In this document: positions 6,332 to 6,648 of the stretch, piece by piece
Position numbering within the stretch: the first letter of the stretch is position 1
How the letters are laid out: each line of letters starts with the position of its first letter
NCBI GenBank assembly: GCA_025933895.1
Contig: JAICZB010000141.1
Span: 1 to 6,648 of the forward strand
Reading direction: 5' to 3'
From: Thermoleophilia bacterium
GTDB taxonomy: Bacteria; Actinomycetota; Thermoleophilia; Gaiellales; Gaiellaceae
DNA: 6,648 nt
Translations under genes and position numbers: made by a program
Notes under the pieces: model-generated
Told to the model about the DNA's origin: nothing
The model's input: only the letters and a program-made list of their open reading frames with translations
Database searches by the model: none

Positions 6332-6387
6332 CCGAGGACGCAGGGAGAGCCGATAGCCGAGCCTATCGGCTCGACCGAGGACGCAGG
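6332..6387. repeat. Pair of 13-base direct repeats bracketing a hairpin
   Basis: CCGAGGACGCAGG occurs at 6332-6344 and again, identical, at 6375-6387. The copies are 43 bases apart in register and flank the inverted repeat at 6347-6372. A shorter CCGAGGA also occurs at 6323-6329. The arrangement lies wholly within the 149-base gap between two genes. Confidence 0.75.
6347..6372. other. Strong stem-loop (10-bp perfect stem, 6-base loop)
   Basis: The arms are GAGCCGATAG (6347-6356) and CTATCGGCTC (6363-6372), perfectly complementary around the loop CCGAGC. On the - strand it lies about 70 bases after the zinc ribbon stop and about 54 bases before the proposed ACG start. It could be a terminator for the upstream genes, although no T run follows on either strand, or a leader structure or protein-binding palindrome for the downstream genes. 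No clear -35/-10 pair was found in the surrounding 149-base gap. Confidence 0.65.
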
Positions 6388-6442
6388 CATCCGAAGCGTT
6401 TGCAGCCGGCCGGGAAGACGAGCCGACCCGCGGATGCGGCCG

Positions 6443-6571
6443 CTAACCCGGGTCTCGGCAGTCACCCGTCTCGCCTTCGCAGCAGCCGATCTTCAAGCGG
6501 CACTTCGGACACTGGAACGTGCCGTGTCGCCACTCCATCTCGGCGCTGCAGCGCGGGCAGATCTCCTTCAC
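6443..6571 (-). CDS. Small Cys-rich zinc ribbon protein (42 aa)
   Basis: A 42-residue protein starting MKEICPRCSAEMEWRHGTF. Two CPxC knuckles, C5-P-R-C8 and C21-P-K-C24, separated by 12 residues, form a typical four-cysteine zinc ribbon. A tail with three more cysteines follows (C30, C31 in GCCEGETGDC, and C38). The fold suggests a small metal-binding protein for nucleic acid or protein contacts, but the role is unknown; the extra cysteines could be redox-active or bind a second metal. GTG 6569-6571 is chosen because its GTGA overlaps the TGA of the preceding gene (6568-6570), which explains the lack of a clear ribosome binding site of its own. The stop is TAG at 6443-6445. Cysteine spacing and the coupled start make a chance reading frame unlikely. 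Confidence 0.78.
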   Translation of the reverse strand: MKEICPRCSAEMEWRHGTFQCPKCRLKIGCCEGETGDCRDPG

Positions 6572-6648
6572 GACACCGAGAGTACGTCCTCGAGACGACG
6601 GAACTGGAGCACCTTCTCGAAGCCGAGCTTGCGGAGGGCAGGGCCGGA
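6568..6648 (-). CDS. Unidentified gene, last 26 codons (5' part outside window)
   Basis: The - strand frame is open from the window edge and ends at TGA 6568-6570. The visible C terminus includes ALRKLGFEKVLQFRRLEDVL. The RKLGFEKV piece recalls the end of GNAT acetyltransferases (YxxLGF), but 26 residues are too few to assign a family. The stop overlaps the GTG of the zinc ribbon gene by the GTGA arrangement, and the codons end mainly in G or C, so I take this as a real gene end. Confidence 0.55.
   Translation of the reverse strand, partial: SGPALRKLGFEKVLQFRRLEDVLSVS

Noticed and set aside
6277..6465. 62-codon - strand frame filling the gap between the zinc ribbon and ACG-start genes
   Set aside because: It overlaps both neighbours out of frame, crosses the hairpin and repeats, and has no ribosome binding site or protein-like pattern; kept only as a remote possibility.

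Overview
The window is a gene-dense, very GC-rich stretch (about 70% by eye, with strong G/C bias at third codon positions). It is typical of a high-GC actinobacterium. The domain mix (HDGAQ-type histidine kinase with a putative sensor domain, TTG and GTG starts, a small CCEGE-type zinc ribbon protein) would fit Thermoleophilia such as Gaiellales or Solirubrobacterales, but that placement is inference. No RNA gene, insertion sequence, CRISPR array or origin was seen.

Left block, + strand (1-2595): the 3' end of an MMPL-family membrane transporter runs into a NarL-type two-component pair. The transporter stop and the kinase ATG share one base. The kinase and response-regulator genes overlap by 13 bases, with the regulator starting at a TTG supported by an extended Shine-Dalgarno match. 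The three genes look like one translationally coupled operon, so the two-component system may control, or sense the work of, the exporter.

Right block, - strand (6648 down to 2592), in transcription order: the last 26 codons of an unidentified gene; a 42-residue zinc ribbon protein coupled to it through a GTGA overlap; a 149-base gap holding a strong hairpin bracketed by 13-base direct repeats; a hypothetical protein that probably starts at a non-standard ACG codon; an alpha/beta hydrolase that starts in the same frame directly after that gene's TAG; a class B penicillin-binding protein (PBP2/MrdA type) 34 bases further on; and a stand-alone PAS-domain protein. From the hypothetical protein to PBP2 the spacing suggests one transcription unit. 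The PAS gene follows PBP2 after 56 bases and may be part of it.

The two blocks converge with no intergenic space: both genes end on the same CTAG at 2592-2595. Most of the window is ordinary chromosomal housekeeping and signalling. I do not see a convincing new multi-gene system. The points most worth checking are the ACG start with the in-frame TAG/GTG junction, the bracketed hairpin, the small Cys-rich zinc ribbon protein, and the unusual DHp-motif residue and duplicated membrane module in the kinase.
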